This document shows positions 51,217 through 60,443 of a stretch of DNA of 64,000 bases, piece by piece (position 1 is the first letter of the stretch; the number at the start of each line of letters is the position of its first letter). The notes beneath the pieces were generated by a model. It did no database searches. It saw only the letters and a program-made list of their open reading frames with translations, and had not been told where the DNA came from. A program made the translations under genes and the position numbers. Source of the stretch: Robinsoniella peoriensis (GTDB taxonomy: Bacteria > Bacillota > Clostridia > Lachnospirales > Lachnospiraceae); assembly GCF_000797495.1 (NCBI RefSeq), contig NZ_JTGN01000002.1:248001-312000 (forward strand), read 5' to 3'.

Positions 51217-51909
51217 ATGAAAAAAGGAAAAAGATACGCAGAGGCTGCAAAAGCAATCGACCGCGCAAATCTTTATGATACAACAGAAGCTATTTCTTTA
51301 GTGAAGAAAGCATCTGTTGCTAAATTTGATGAAACAATCGAAGCTCATATCAGAACAGGCTGTGATGGCCGTCATGCGGATCAGCAGATCCGTGGAGCTG
51401 TTGTGTTACCACACGGTACCGGTAAAAAAGTTCGTGTCTTAGTATTCGCTAAAAATGCAAAAGCTGATGAAGCTCGTGCAGCAGGCGCTGAATACGTTGG
51501 AGCAGAGGAATTAATTCCAAAGATCCAGAACGAAAACTGGTTTGAATTCGATGTAGTTGTAGCTACACCGGATATGATGGGTGTTGTTGGACGTCTTGGT
51601 CGTGTACTTGGACCAAAAGGCTTAATGCCAAACCCAAAAGCTGGTACGGTAACTATGGACGTAACAAAAGCAGTTCAGGAAATCAAAGCAGGTAAGATTG
51701 AGTACAGATTAGATAAAACAAACATTATCCACGTGCCAATCGGAAAAGCTTCTTTTACAGAGGAGCAGTTAGCGGACAACTTCCAGACGCTTATGGGTGC
51801 AATTTTAAAAGCGAAACCTTCAGCACTTAAAGGACAGTATTTAAAGAGCGTAACAGTCGCTCCTACAATGGGACCTGGTGTGAAGCTTAACACAGCAAAA
51901 TTTGCATAA
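51217..51909 (+). CDS. rplA: 50S ribosomal protein L1
   Basis: A 230-residue L1, including [20 protein letters not shown] near 30, [20 protein letters not shown] near 54, the central domain [20 protein letters not shown] near 122 with PKAGTV, and the C-terminal [20 protein letters not shown]. It forms the L1 stalk and represses its own operon. ATG 51217 follows CAGGAGG; the open frame to 51166 runs through the leader element and is not the start. Confidence 0.97.
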   Translation: MKKGKRYAEAAKAIDRANLYDTTEAISLVKKASVAKFDETIEAHIRTGCDGRHADQQIRGAVVLPHGTGKKVRVLVFAKNAKADEARAAGAEYVGAEELIPKIQNENWFEFDVVVATPDMMGVVGRLGRVLGPKGLMPNPKAGTVTMDVTKAVQEIKAGKIEYRLDKTNIIHVPIGKASFTEEQLADNFQTLMGAILKAKPSALKGQYLKSVTVAPTMGPGVKLNTAKFA

Positions 51910-51917
51910 ACCCTTAT

Positions 51918-51963
51918 AAAGGGGTCATCGCATTAAGATTTAGTGCGATGGCCCCCTTTTTTT
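51918..51963 (+). terminator. strong terminator of the L11-L1 operon
   Basis: AAAGGGGTCATCGCA pairs with TGCGATGGCCCCCTTT-like sequence over about 15 bp, followed by seven T residues. Confidence 0.9.
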
Positions 51964-52029
51964 GCTTTTTTATCTTTTTGAATTAAAATAGTAATTTTCC
52001 TGAATTCGTAGTAAAATAAAAACAGTATT

Positions 52030-52112
52030 AGAGTGTATTAGAAACGGCTTGCACCGGACTGACTGCGCCCCTGGCAGGATATGACCGTGTAATGATTGTT
52101 CTGACATGCTCT
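52030..52112. repeat. dispersed inverted-repeat element, copy G (divergent)
   Basis: The left end AGAGTGTATTAGAAAC and right end TTCTGACATGCTCT are inverted with several wobble or mismatched positions over 13 bp, and enclose about 55 bp. It lies in the moxR leader. It is more decayed than copy F but has the same end motif. Confidence 0.4.
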
Positions 52113-52132
52113 GGAACAGGAGGACAGGATAA

Positions 52133-53086
52133 ATGGATATCGTTCAGGCAGCAGCAGCGGCACAATCCATAAAGGAAAATATAAATAGGGTGATCATAGG
52201 TAAATCAGAAGTGATAGACCTGGTTCTGACTTCACTTTTAGCAGGTGGGCATATACTGTTAGAAGACGTACCGGGTACAGGAAAGACAAAGCTGGCAAAG
52301 TCTCTTGCCAGATCCCTGGATCTTCCCTTTAGCAGAATCCAGTTTACGCCGGATTTACTGCCATCAGATATAACCGGTATCAATTATTACAATCAGAAGC
52401 AGGGAGAATTTGTATATCGTGAGGGACCTGTTTTTGCAAATATTGTTCTGGCGGATGAGATCAACAGGGCCACACCCAGAACCCAGTCAAGTCTGCTGGA
52501 ATGCATGGAGGAAAAGCAGGTAACGGTAGATGGTGTGACCATGCATCTGGAGGAACCCTTTCTGGTTATTGCGACTCAGAACCCCATAGAAACAGCAGGA
52601 ACTTATCCGTTGCCGGAGGCACAGCTGGACAGATTCTTAATGCAGCTGTCCATGGGAGTACCACAAGAGTCGGAAGAATTGCAGATGATGGAGCGCTTTA
52701 TCAAAGGAGATCCGCTGGATGAAATAGAACCGGTGTGTTCAAAAGAAACCCTGCTTCTTATGAGTCAGGTACATAGAGATGTATTTGTTCATGCTGGGAT
52801 CAGAGAATATATACTGGCACTGATTACCAAAACCAGAAAACATGAGAAGATCAAACTGGGAGTCAGCCCGCGGGGAACGCTGGCATTTGTAAAAGCAGTA
52901 CAGGCTTATGCTGTCATAGAGGGCAGGGATTACGTTATTCCTGAGGATGTGAAAACACTTGCCGTTCCGGTAATGGCACACCGCCTGGTAATGTACGGCG
53001 GAATGAACCGATCCCGGAACACGGTAAATACAATAAAAGAAATCCTGGATCAGGTACCGGTTCCTACTGAGAACTGGGAAAAGTAA
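52133..53086 (+). CDS. MoxR family AAA+ ATPase
   Basis: A 317-residue ATPase of the APE2946/MoxR clade. Walker A is EDVPGTGKTKLAKSLA near 42-57, Walker B IVLADEINRATPRTQSSLLE near 103-122, sensor 1 VIATQNPIE near 145 and arginine-finger/sensor 2 regions PEAQLDRFLMQL near 161 and SPRGTLAFVKA near 243. These ATPases act as chaperones for assembly of metal- or envelope-linked complexes, usually together with a DUF58 partner; here the DUF58 and DUF4129 genes follow directly. GGAGG lies upstream of the ATG. Confidence 0.94.
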   Translation: MDIVQAAAAAQSIKENINRVIIGKSEVIDLVLTSLLAGGHILLEDVPGTGKTKLAKSLARSLDLPFSRIQFTPDLLPSDITGINYYNQKQGEFVYREGPVFANIVLADEINRATPRTQSSLLECMEEKQVTVDGVTMHLEEPFLVIATQNPIETAGTYPLPEAQLDRFLMQLSMGVPQESEELQMMERFIKGDPLDEIEPVCSKETLLLMSQVHRDVFVHAGIREYILALITKTRKHEKIKLGVSPRGTLAFVKAVQAYAVIEGRDYVIPEDVKTLAVPVMAHRLVMYGGMNRSRNTVNTIKEILDQVPVPTENWEK

Positions 53087-53233
53087 GGGAAGTATGGCAA
53101 GCCTGTTTGCGACATGCATGGAGAAAGGGTAAAAGAAAATTTCAGATGGAAGGCAGCCACACTGTGATACGTGAAACCTTATTATTTTGTGGCAGTATTG
53201 CAGGCAGGCCTGCAATATACAATGGGTATAAAG

Positions 53234-54361
53234 ATGAAAATTATCCTGATTATTTTGGGACTATTTATAGTCTGGTTTATACAGCGGCTGGTATATGAAA
53301 AGAACTGGAAAAAAGGACTGAATGCGGAGGTGTCATTTGAACACAGTGCCGTAACGGAAGGAAGCGAAACGATTCTGTTTGAAATGGTAAGCAATCGTAA
53401 ATGGATGATCCTGCCCACATTAAAAGTGATGTTTAAGACCGATAAAGGACTTCATTTTGAAAAACAGGAGAATATGAAAATAACGGATTACTGTTATAAA
53501 TGTGACATATTTTCGCTGTTTCCGTATCAAAAAATAGTCCGGCGTCATAAGGTCACCTGTGCAAAGCGGGGATTGTATGATGTGGATGAATTAGATCTGA
53601 CGGCAGGTGATATCTGGTTTTCCGGGGAATATTACAGCACCTGTGAAAATAAGGCGAGGCTGTATGTGTTTCCTGCAAAGGCGGATCTGGAACGGACAGA
53701 TGTTCCTTATGAAAGGATAATGGGGAATATACAGACCAGGAAATACCTTCAGGAGGATCCTTTTGCATTTGCCGGTATAAGAGAATATCAAAGTTATGAT
53801 TCCATGAGGAGCATCAACTGGAAAATTTCTGCGAAGAACAGCACTTACATGGTAAATGTACATGATGCTACAGCTTCTCAGGCTATTTGTTTTCTATTTA
53901 ATGCGGATCAGGATACGATTTGGCATCATGATGATCTGCTGGAAGAAGGCATCCGTATAGTAAGTACTTTAGCCAGACAGTTTTTAGAGCAGGGTGTTCC
54001 GGTTCAGTTTCTAACCAATGGGAAAGACAAAATAACAAAAGAAAGTCTGTACCTTCGTGCCGGCAGCGGGGAGGCTCACGGGGAAATGCTGGATGAGCAG
54101 CTGGCAAGGATGGATCTGACTCTGGAAGCGGAGCGTTTTCATGTCCGTATGGAAGAACTTTGTAATGGGAAAAGCGAAAATGTCCTTTATGTTTTTGTAT
54201 CCACCAGCTGCAGGGAGGAACTGCAGGAAGATTTTTTAAGGCTTCGGGAACAGAGCAGGGGGTCTGTTTGGATCGCACCTGTTTATCGTGGAACGTTGTT
54301 AAATATGCATCCCGGAATCGCAGGTGACATGATTTGCTGGGAAGTAGAAAGAGGCGGTTGA
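53234..54361 (+). CDS. DUF58 domain protein
   Basis: About 375 residues: an N-terminal membrane helix (about 2-18, IILIILGLFIVWFIQRLV), a beta-rich region (about 25-110) and the DUF58/VWA-like domain with FAFAGIREYQSYDSMRSINW near 177-196 followed by KISAK. The start is uncertain. The frame opens at GTG 53171 and has ATGs at 53222 and 53234, none with a good ribosome site; I chose 53234, which puts the hydrophobic helix at the N-terminus. The earlier start would translate a perfect inverted repeat (53196-53217). DUF58 proteins work with MoxR ATPases; the process is not known in this group. The stop overlaps the next gene. Confidence 0.85.
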   Translation: MKIILIILGLFIVWFIQRLVYEKNWKKGLNAEVSFEHSAVTEGSETILFEMVSNRKWMILPTLKVMFKTDKGLHFEKQENMKITDYCYKCDIFSLFPYQKIVRRHKVTCAKRGLYDVDELDLTAGDIWFSGEYYSTCENKARLYVFPAKADLERTDVPYERIMGNIQTRKYLQEDPFAFAGIREYQSYDSMRSINWKISAKNSTYMVNVHDATASQAICFLFNADQDTIWHHDDLLEEGIRIVSTLARQFLEQGVPVQFLTNGKDKITKESLYLRAGSGEAHGEMLDEQLARMDLTLEAERFHVRMEELCNGKSENVLYVFVSTSCREELQEDFLRLREQSRGSVWIAPVYRGTLLNMHPGIAGDMICWEVERGG

Positions 54362-55650
54362 GAGTGCAGGTAAAAAGGCAGGTGAAAAAATTGTCCAAAA
54401 TGGTATTAAAAGGGGGCAGGCAGCAGTTTCATACGGCGTTTTTGGAAATTGCGGCACAGACATGTCTGTACTATATGATTTATGCTTCGGTGCTGGCCGG
54501 ACTTTGCAACGGGAATGTGCTGAGTAAGGATTGGTTTGTAAAAGGGATTGTGTTTGTGGTTCCGCTTGTTGTATTTTATATTTTGAGAAAAACAACTGTA
54601 AGTTTTATAGTGTTCCTTATGCTTCATATACTGATAACGGCTGGGATGTATATTTTAATACCGGATAAATCTGCCGGTCTGCTTCTGACTTTTTGTACAG
54701 GACTCTCAGCACTTATTTCTTTGTTTCTGCGTATACAGAATAAACAGGAGCGTCCTTGGCTGGCATGGGCAGGTGTTTTTCTTGTGTCCTACGGGATAGG
54801 GGGGTATACCAACAGCGAAATATTGAAGCGGGTCAGCGTACTGGCAGTCAGCGTTTTTGGATTATCTGAAATGATTCTCATATATTTAGAAAATATGCAT
54901 CAGTTTTTTGTGAAAAACAAAAGGAATACCAGTATTCCCTATGAGCGGATTCAATGGGTGGGAAATGTTATGATGCTGGTTTTTCTGTTTTGCGGGGCAG
55001 CAGTAATTTTTCTATTTAAAGACTTATCCCCGGACCTGATCCTGACTGCATTAAAAAACATAATGCTGGGGATTGTGGGATGGCTTCTGGCATTTTTCTT
55101 AAAAGAGTCCAATGATGTGCCGCAGACAGAGGCATTCCAGGCACAGAATCAAATGGCTGATATGTTCACGCAGGAAATAAGTGAAAAAAGTCAGTGGCTC
55201 GAGATACTGGAGCAAATTCTTGCAACGGTTTTAAAAGCTGCTGTAGCTGCAGGAATTGTATTTCTGGCAGCATATGGAATTTACAGAATCTACCGGAAAT
55301 ATAAACAGAAGATGCCGGACGAAGAGATACAGGAGTCCAGCACTTTTCTGTGGAAAGAGGAAAGGGTAAAGAAACGAAAAAACAGACGAACAATCCGGGA
55401 ACTTTTTACCGGCAGCAATAACATGAAAATCAGAAAGATGTATAAAAAATTCGTGAAAGGGAGAATGAAAAAGGGCAGAATTTTGCCGGCATCCTGTACG
55501 CCGGAAGAAATTCGCATGGAATTATTTCCCGAGGTATCCGGCGGACCGAAAATGACCGAATATTATGAGATGGCGAGATATGGCATTGGAGAATGTGACA
55601 GAAATACGGTAGAAGCAATGAAAGAGACTGCAGGAAGTGAACATAAATAA
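54358..55650 (+). CDS. membrane protein with C-terminal DUF4129 domain
   Basis: About 430 residues. The first half has about six to seven membrane helices (for example SFIVFLMLHILITAGMYILI and AWAGVFLVSYGIGGY); another helix lies near 300 (ILATVLKAAVAAGIVFLAAY); a basic cytoplasmic linker and a DUF4129 segment follow (IRKMYKKFVKGRMKKGRILP, then FPEVSGGPKMTEYYEMARYG). It resembles TgpA-type membrane proteins but lacks the transglutaminase-like domain usually found between the helices. Start: TTG 54358 overlaps the DUF58 stop (TTGA) five bases after AGAGG; GTG 54364 is an alternative. It completes a three-gene MoxR operon. Confidence 0.8.
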   Translation: MRVQVKRQVKKLSKMVLKGGRQQFHTAFLEIAAQTCLYYMIYASVLAGLCNGNVLSKDWFVKGIVFVVPLVVFYILRKTTVSFIVFLMLHILITAGMYILIPDKSAGLLLTFCTGLSALISLFLRIQNKQERPWLAWAGVFLVSYGIGGYTNSEILKRVSVLAVSVFGLSEMILIYLENMHQFFVKNKRNTSIPYERIQWVGNVMMLVFLFCGAAVIFLFKDLSPDLILTALKNIMLGIVGWLLAFFLKESNDVPQTEAFQAQNQMADMFTQEISEKSQWLEILEQILATVLKAAVAAGIVFLAAYGIYRIYRKYKQKMPDEEIQESSTFLWKEERVKKRKNRRTIRELFTGSNNMKIRKMYKKFVKGRMKKGRILPASCTPEEIRMELFPEVSGGPKMTEYYEMARYGIGECDRNTVEAMKETAGSEHK

Positions 55651-55653
55651 AGG

Positions 55654-55693
55654 CAGAAGAGTATTCGAATCTGAGTATACTCTTCTGTTTTTT
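55654..55693 (+). terminator. intrinsic terminator of the MoxR operon
   Basis: CAGAAGAGTAT pairs perfectly with ATACTCTTCTG (11 bp) around a 12-nt loop, then six T residues. Confidence 0.88.
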
Positions 55694-55723
55694 ACAAAAA
55701 ACGGTCACATGTTCGATCGGATG

Positions 55724-55752
55724 TTGTTATGAAAGTGTTAACATGTTATAAT
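55724..55752 (+). promoter_or_regulatory. probable promoter of the 155-residue gene
   Basis: TTGTTA (55724-55729), 17-bp spacer, TATAAT (55747-55752), about 90 bp before the ATG. Confidence 0.6.
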
Positions 55753-55845
55753 AATTCTTAATATTAAAAGGATATTAAGATATAAGGATTATTTGAGGGA
55801 AAAAAGAAACTAAACATACAATCTATCTGGTGGAGGTAGTGTGAG

Positions 55846-56313
55846 ATGATGAATGACAATAATCGGGATATGAGAGAAATACAGGGGAAAAGAAAATTCA
55901 GGTTTTATTTTCCGGATACCGGACTGGAAGAGTTTGCCAGGCAGGGAACGATAGTTGGAGTACCGGAGGCGGAGCAGCATCCACTTGGACTGCGCCATAC
56001 ATATCAGATTCTGGAGCAGGTCTATACAGAAATAAAAAAAGGCGGCTCGGAAGGTTATATGTTAAGGACAGATGAGGCGGGAACCATGAAGAATATCTAT
56101 ATGGAGGTATTCGACAAGGACCAGGCACAGGTATTTGTAAGAAACGGGGAAGGCAAGAGTCAGAGAGTTGTAATCAGTGAAAAGAAAACTTATGATATGC
56201 TGCAGGATTATATGGAGACCTTGAAAGAGGGGACAATGGTATATGAAAGAGAGGAAATGCTGGAGTATTTTGAAGCAGTTCTGAGGAAGTATAAGCGAAG
56301 AGAACGCGCCTGA
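55846..56313 (+). CDS. conserved protein of unknown function
   Basis: A 155-residue hydrophilic cytoplasmic protein, MMNDNNRDMREIQGKRKFRF at the start, with a middle segment RHTYQILEQVYTEIKKGGSE and a beta-rich part (NIYMEVFDKDQAQVFVRNGE) before a C-terminal helix (EEMLEYFEAVLRKYKRRERA). It has its own promoter and sits between a terminator and the carB promoter, so it is monocistronic. GGAGGTAGTG precedes two ATG codons; the first is used. I do not recognise a domain. Confidence 0.7.
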   Translation: MMNDNNRDMREIQGKRKFRFYFPDTGLEEFARQGTIVGVPEAEQHPLGLRHTYQILEQVYTEIKKGGSEGYMLRTDEAGTMKNIYMEVFDKDQAQVFVRNGEGKSQRVVISEKKTYDMLQDYMETLKEGTMVYEREEMLEYFEAVLRKYKRRERA

Positions 56314-56345
56314 GGCAGAATTTTATCATGGGATAAAATTATATA

Positions 56346-56374
56346 TTTACACATCTCTTACAATAACGTATAAT
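56346..56374 (+). promoter_or_regulatory. probable promoter of carB
   Basis: TTTACA (56346-56351), 17-bp spacer, consensus TATAAT (56369-56374), about 57 bp before the carB ATG at 56432. Confidence 0.65.
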
Positions 56375-56431
56375 AGACCTAATGATTTTGTGTAGTATAG
56401 TATACAAAAAGATATTATGAGAGGTAAAACC

Positions 56432-59400
56432 ATGAAGAGAAATGATATTCACAAAGTACTTATTATCGGTTCCGGTCCTATCATCATTGGACAGGCATGC
56501 GAATTTGACTATTCCGGAACACAGGCGTGTAAAGCGCTAAGAAACCTTGGTTATGAAATTGTTCTGGTAAATTCCAATCCGGCAACAATCATGACAGATC
56601 CGGAAACAGCGGATATTACTTATATTGAACCATTAAATGTGGAACGTCTGACTCAGATTATTGAAAAAGAACGTCCGGATGCGTTACTGCCAAACCTGGG
56701 TGGACAGTCCGGTCTGAATCTGTGTTCCGAACTGGCAAAAGCCGGTGTTTTGGAAAAATATGACGTAAAGGTTATCGGTGTTCAGGTAGATGCTATTGAG
56801 CGTGGAGAAGACCGTATAGAATTCAAAAAGGCTATGGACAGCCTGGGAATCGAAATGGCAAAAAGTGAAGTGGCATATACCGTAGAAGAGGCAGTGAAAA
56901 TTGCTGACAATCTGGGTTATCCGGTAGTTCTGCGTCCTGCATATACCATGGGTGGTGCAGGCGGCGGACTGGTATATAATGTTGAAGAGTTAAAGACGGT
57001 ATGTGCCAGAGGATTACAGGCAAGTCTGGTAGGCCAGGTATTAGTTGAAGAATCAATTCTCGGCTGGGAAGAGCTGGAATTAGAAGTTGTCCGTGATGCG
57101 AAGAACAACATGATTACAGTCTGCTTTATTGAAAATATTGATCCGCTGGGCGTTCATACAGGCGATTCTTTCTGTTCTGCACCGATGCTGACCATATCCG
57201 GAGAGGTTCAGAAAAGACTTCAGGAGCAGGCTTATAAAATCGTTGAAGCCATTGAAGTAATTGGTGGTACCAACGTACAGTTTGCACATGATCCGGTCAG
57301 TGACCGCATTATCGTAATTGAGATTAATCCAAGGACATCACGTTCATCTGCGCTGGCATCAAAAGCAACCGGGTTCCCTATTGCTCTGGTTTCCGCAATG
57401 CTTGCAAGTGGTTTGACTTTAGATGAAATTCCGTGCGGCAAGTATGGAACTCTGGATCAGTATGTTCCAGGCGGTGATTACATTGTAATTAAGTTTGCCC
57501 GCTGGGCGTTTGAGAAGTTTAAAGGATCTGAGGATAAGCTTGGAACCCAGATGCGTGCCGTTGGTGAAGTTATGAGTATCGGTAAGACTTATAAAGAAGC
57601 TTTCCAGAAGGCAATCAGAAGTCTTGAGACCGGCAGGTACGGACTTGGCAATGCAAAGGATTTTGCAACCAAGTCGAAGAAAGAACTTTTGAAAATGCTT
57701 GCCGTTCCTACAAGTGAACGTCAGTTTATTATGTATGAAGCATTGAGAAAAGGTGCTTCCGTTCAGGAATTATTTGAATTAACGAAAATTAAGCATTACT
57801 TCATTGAACAGATGAAAGAATTGGTAGAAGAAGAGGAATCATTAAAGGCTTTAAAGGGAAAGGTTCCTCAGACAGACGTATTGAAACAGGCGAAGTTAGA
57901 TGGTTTTGCTGATAAATACCTGAGCCAGATCCTGGAAGTAACAGAAGATGAAGTAAGACGTACAAGAATAGAAGCCGGAATCGTTGAAGCCTGGGAAGGG
58001 GTTCACGTAAGCGGTACCAAGGATTCTGCATATTATTATTCCAGTTACCATATGAAAGATGAGAGCCCGGTTAATAATGATAAACCGAAGATCATGATTT
58101 TAGGTGGTGGACCAAACCGTATCGGACAGGGAATCGAATTCGACTACTGCTGTGTACATGCAGCAATTGCTTTGAAAGAGCTGGGATTTGAAACTATCAT
58201 TGTTAACTGTAATCCGGAAACTGTTTCTACAGATTATGACACTTCTGATAAATTGTATTTTGAACCACTGACCCTGGAAGATGTACTGAGTATCCATGAC
58301 AAGGAAAAACCGGTAGGAGTTATTGCACAGTTTGGAGGACAGACGCCGCTGAATCTGGCATATGACCTGAAAAAAGCGGGAGTCAATATTCTTGGAACAA
58401 CACCGGAAACGATTGATCTTGCAGAAGACAGAGATCTGTTCCGTGACATGATGAAGAAGCTGAATATTCCTATGCCGGAAGCAGGAATGGCTGTTAACGT
58501 AGGGGAAGCGCTTGCGATTGCAAATAAGATCGGATATCCGGTTATGGTACGTCCTTCTTATGTTTTGGGCGGAAGAGGCATGGAAGTGGTTCATGATGAT
58601 GAGGCTCTGACATTCTACATGAAGGCAGCGGTTGGAGTTACTCCCGACAGACCGATATTGATCGACCGTTTCTTACATCATGCTACTGAGTGTGAGGCTG
58701 ATGCCATCAGCGATGGAACTAATGTATTTGTTCCGGCGGTAATGGAGCATATTGAACTTGCAGGTGTTCATTCCGGTGACTCCGCATGTATTCTTCCATC
58801 TAAGAACCTGACAGAAGAACAGATCGAAACCATTAAAGATTATACGAGAAAGATTGCAGCAGAAATGAATGTAGTCGGACTTATGAATATGCAGTATGCC
58901 ATTGAAGACGGAGTAGTATATGTACTTGAAGCAAATCCGCGTGCATCCAGAACAGTACCGCTGGTATCAAAAGTATGTAATATTAAAATGGTTAAACTGG
59001 CAACAGATATCATGACTTCTTATTTAACTGGAAGACCTTCTCCGGTACTTGATTTAAAAGAGAAGAAGTTTTCACACTATGGTGTAAAAGAAGCTGTTTT
59101 CCCGTTTAATATGTTCCCGGAAGTAGATCCTTTATTAGGACCTGAAATGCGTTCTACCGGAGAAGTACTTGGTATTTCAGAAAGTTTCGGTGAAGCGTTC
59201 TATAAAGCGCAGGAAGCTACTCAGACCAAACTTCCATTAGAAGGTACCGTACTCCTCAGCGTAAGTGACAGAGACAAGCCGGAAGTAAAAGAAGTGGCAC
59301 AGGAACTTCATGATTGCGGATTTAAGCTGATGGCGACCGGTAGTACTTATGAACTGATTAAGGAAGCCGGACTTGAAGCCGAGAAGATATCTAAGATTAA

Positions 59401-59650
59401 TGAGGGAAGACCGAATATCCTGGATGCCATCACCAATAAAAAGATCCAAATGATCATCAATACACCAATTGATAAAAAAGGTGCAACAGATGATAGTTAT
59501 ATCCGTAAGGCTGCTATCAAGGAAAAAATACCTTACATGACAACAATGGCAGCGGCAAAAGCTACGGCAGAAGGCATTAAGGCAGTAAAGATGGGAGAAC
59601 GTTTAGAGGTTCATTCATTACAGGAGTTTCATAAAAAAATCAAAGAATAA
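56432..59650 (+). CDS. carB: carbamoyl-phosphate synthase large subunit
   Basis: A 1072-residue enzyme that builds carbamoyl phosphate from bicarbonate, ammonia (from the glutaminase subunit) and two ATP. Two homologous ATP-grasp halves: the first with VLIIGSGPIIIGQACEFDYS near 8 and PAYTMGGAGGGLVYNVEEL near 170; the second with IMILGGGPNRIGQGIEFDYC near 550 and PSYVLGGRGMEVVHDDEAL near 708. The C-terminal MGS-like regulatory domain (about 930-1072) has LMATGSTYELIKEAGLEAEK. ATG 56432 follows GAGAGG; ATG 56417 is also in frame. The small subunit carA is not adjacent, and its own promoter drives this gene alone. The product serves arginine (argF at 30654) or pyrimidine synthesis. Confidence 0.96.
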   Translation: MKRNDIHKVLIIGSGPIIIGQACEFDYSGTQACKALRNLGYEIVLVNSNPATIMTDPETADITYIEPLNVERLTQIIEKERPDALLPNLGGQSGLNLCSELAKAGVLEKYDVKVIGVQVDAIERGEDRIEFKKAMDSLGIEMAKSEVAYTVEEAVKIADNLGYPVVLRPAYTMGGAGGGLVYNVEELKTVCARGLQASLVGQVLVEESILGWEELELEVVRDAKNNMITVCFIENIDPLGVHTGDSFCSAPMLTISGEVQKRLQEQAYKIVEAIEVIGGTNVQFAHDPVSDRIIVIEINPRTSRSSALASKATGFPIALVSAMLASGLTLDEIPCGKYGTLDQYVPGGDYIVIKFARWAFEKFKGSEDKLGTQMRAVGEVMSIGKTYKEAFQKAIRSLETGRYGLGNAKDFATKSKKELLKMLAVPTSERQFIMYEALRKGASVQELFELTKIKHYFIEQMKELVEEEESLKALKGKVPQTDVLKQAKLDGFADKYLSQILEVTEDEVRRTRIEAGIVEAWEGVHVSGTKDSAYYYSSYHMKDESPVNNDKPKIMILGGGPNRIGQGIEFDYCCVHAAIALKELGFETIIVNCNPETVSTDYDTSDKLYFEPLTLEDVLSIHDKEKPVGVIAQFGGQTPLNLAYDLKKAGVNILGTTPETIDLAEDRDLFRDMMKKLNIPMPEAGMAVNVGEALAIANKIGYPVMVRPSYVLGGRGMEVVHDDEALTFYMKAAVGVTPDRPILIDRFLHHATECEADAISDGTNVFVPAVMEHIELAGVHSGDSACILPSKNLTEEQIETIKDYTRKIAAEMNVVGLMNMQYAIEDGVVYVLEANPRASRTVPLVSKVCNIKMVKLATDIMTSYLTGRPSPVLDLKEKKFSHYGVKEAVFPFNMFPEVDPLLGPEMRSTGEVLGISESFGEAFYKAQEATQTKLPLEGTVLLSVSDRDKPEVKEVAQELHDCGFKLMATGSTYELIKEAGLEAEKISKINEGRPNILDAITNKKIQMIINTPIDKKGATDDSYIRKAAIKEKIPYMTTMAAAKATAEGIKAVKMGERLEVHSLQEFHKKIKE

Positions 59651-59682
59651 TGCCAGCCAACAGAAAAAGTTATAAAATCTGC

Positions 59683-59712
59683 TTGACAAATTCAGACAGA
59701 CTATGCTATAGT
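59683..59712 (+). promoter_or_regulatory. promoter of rplJ-rplL
   Basis: Consensus TTGACA (59683-59688), 18-bp spacer, TATAGT (59707-59712), placed so that the L10 leader is the transcribed 5' end. Confidence 0.7.
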
Positions 59713-59837
59713 CTATTAGAAAACTGCCGAAGACAGTAGGTGCCGTAAGGCATAAGGTGAAAACGCCTACCGAGGAGTAATGAGTTCTAATAAGAATGAT
59801 TTATGAAACCTCTTTGTCTTGTACAAAGAGGTTTTTT
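59713..59837 (+). ncRNA. ribosomal protein L10 leader with attenuator
   Basis: The segment around CTGCCGAAGACAGTAGGTGC (from 59724) and CGCCTACCGAGGAG (59764-59777) matches the conserved L10(L12)4-binding leader found before rplJ in Firmicutes. It is followed by a terminator, AACCTCTTTGT/ACAAAGAGGTT with six T residues (59807-59837). Excess L10-L12 complex should bind the leader and favour termination. Confidence 0.85.
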
Positions 59838-59876
59838 ACGGCGGTACACATACTAACATAAGGAGGTGCACCATTC

Positions 59877-60365
59877 ATGGCAAAAGTTGAACTTAAAAAA
59901 CCAGTTGTTGAAGAGATTAGCGCAAGTATCAAAGATGCAGCATCAGTTATTTTAGTAACTTATAGTGGAATCAGCGTGGAACAGGACACAGCTCTTCGTA
60001 AAGAGCTTAGAGAAGCTGGCGTTGTCTACAAAGTATACAAAAATACAATGATGAACTTTGCATTCAAAGATACAGATTGCGAAGCACTCAGCAAACATCT
60101 GGAAGGACCAAATGCAATTGCAATTTCGAAAGAAGACGCAACTGCTCCGGCAAGAATCTTAGCAAAACATGCAAAGACTGTTCCGGCAATCAAATTGATC
60201 GCAGGTGTCGTAGAAGGAGCTTACTACGATGAGACAGGCGTACAGGCATTGGCTTCCGTTCCGTCAAGGGAAGAACTTCTTGGCAAGTTACTTGGAAGTA
60301 TCCAGTCACCTATTACAAATCTTGCTCGTGTTCTTAATCAGATTGCAGAAGCAAAAGAAGCTTAA
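59877..60365 (+). CDS. rplJ: 50S ribosomal protein L10
   Basis: A 162-residue L10. The N-terminal rRNA-binding part has SVILVTYSGISVEQDTALRK near 22 and AGVVYKVYKNTMMNFAFKDT near 46; the C-terminal helix, about 145-162, binds L7/L12 dimers. AGGAGGTGCACC precedes the ATG. It is followed by rplL after 78 bp and is preceded by the L10 leader attenuator. Confidence 0.97.
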   Translation: MAKVELKKPVVEEISASIKDAASVILVTYSGISVEQDTALRKELREAGVVYKVYKNTMMNFAFKDTDCEALSKHLEGPNAIAISKEDATAPARILAKHAKTVPAIKLIAGVVEGAYYDETGVQALASVPSREELLGKLLGSIQSPITNLARVLNQIAEAKEA

Positions 60366-60443
60366 GAATTCAACGTAAAACGTGGAACCGGGAAATCGGA
60401 TATCCGAAAAAATAACTTAAAAAATTAAATGGAGGAAAATAAA

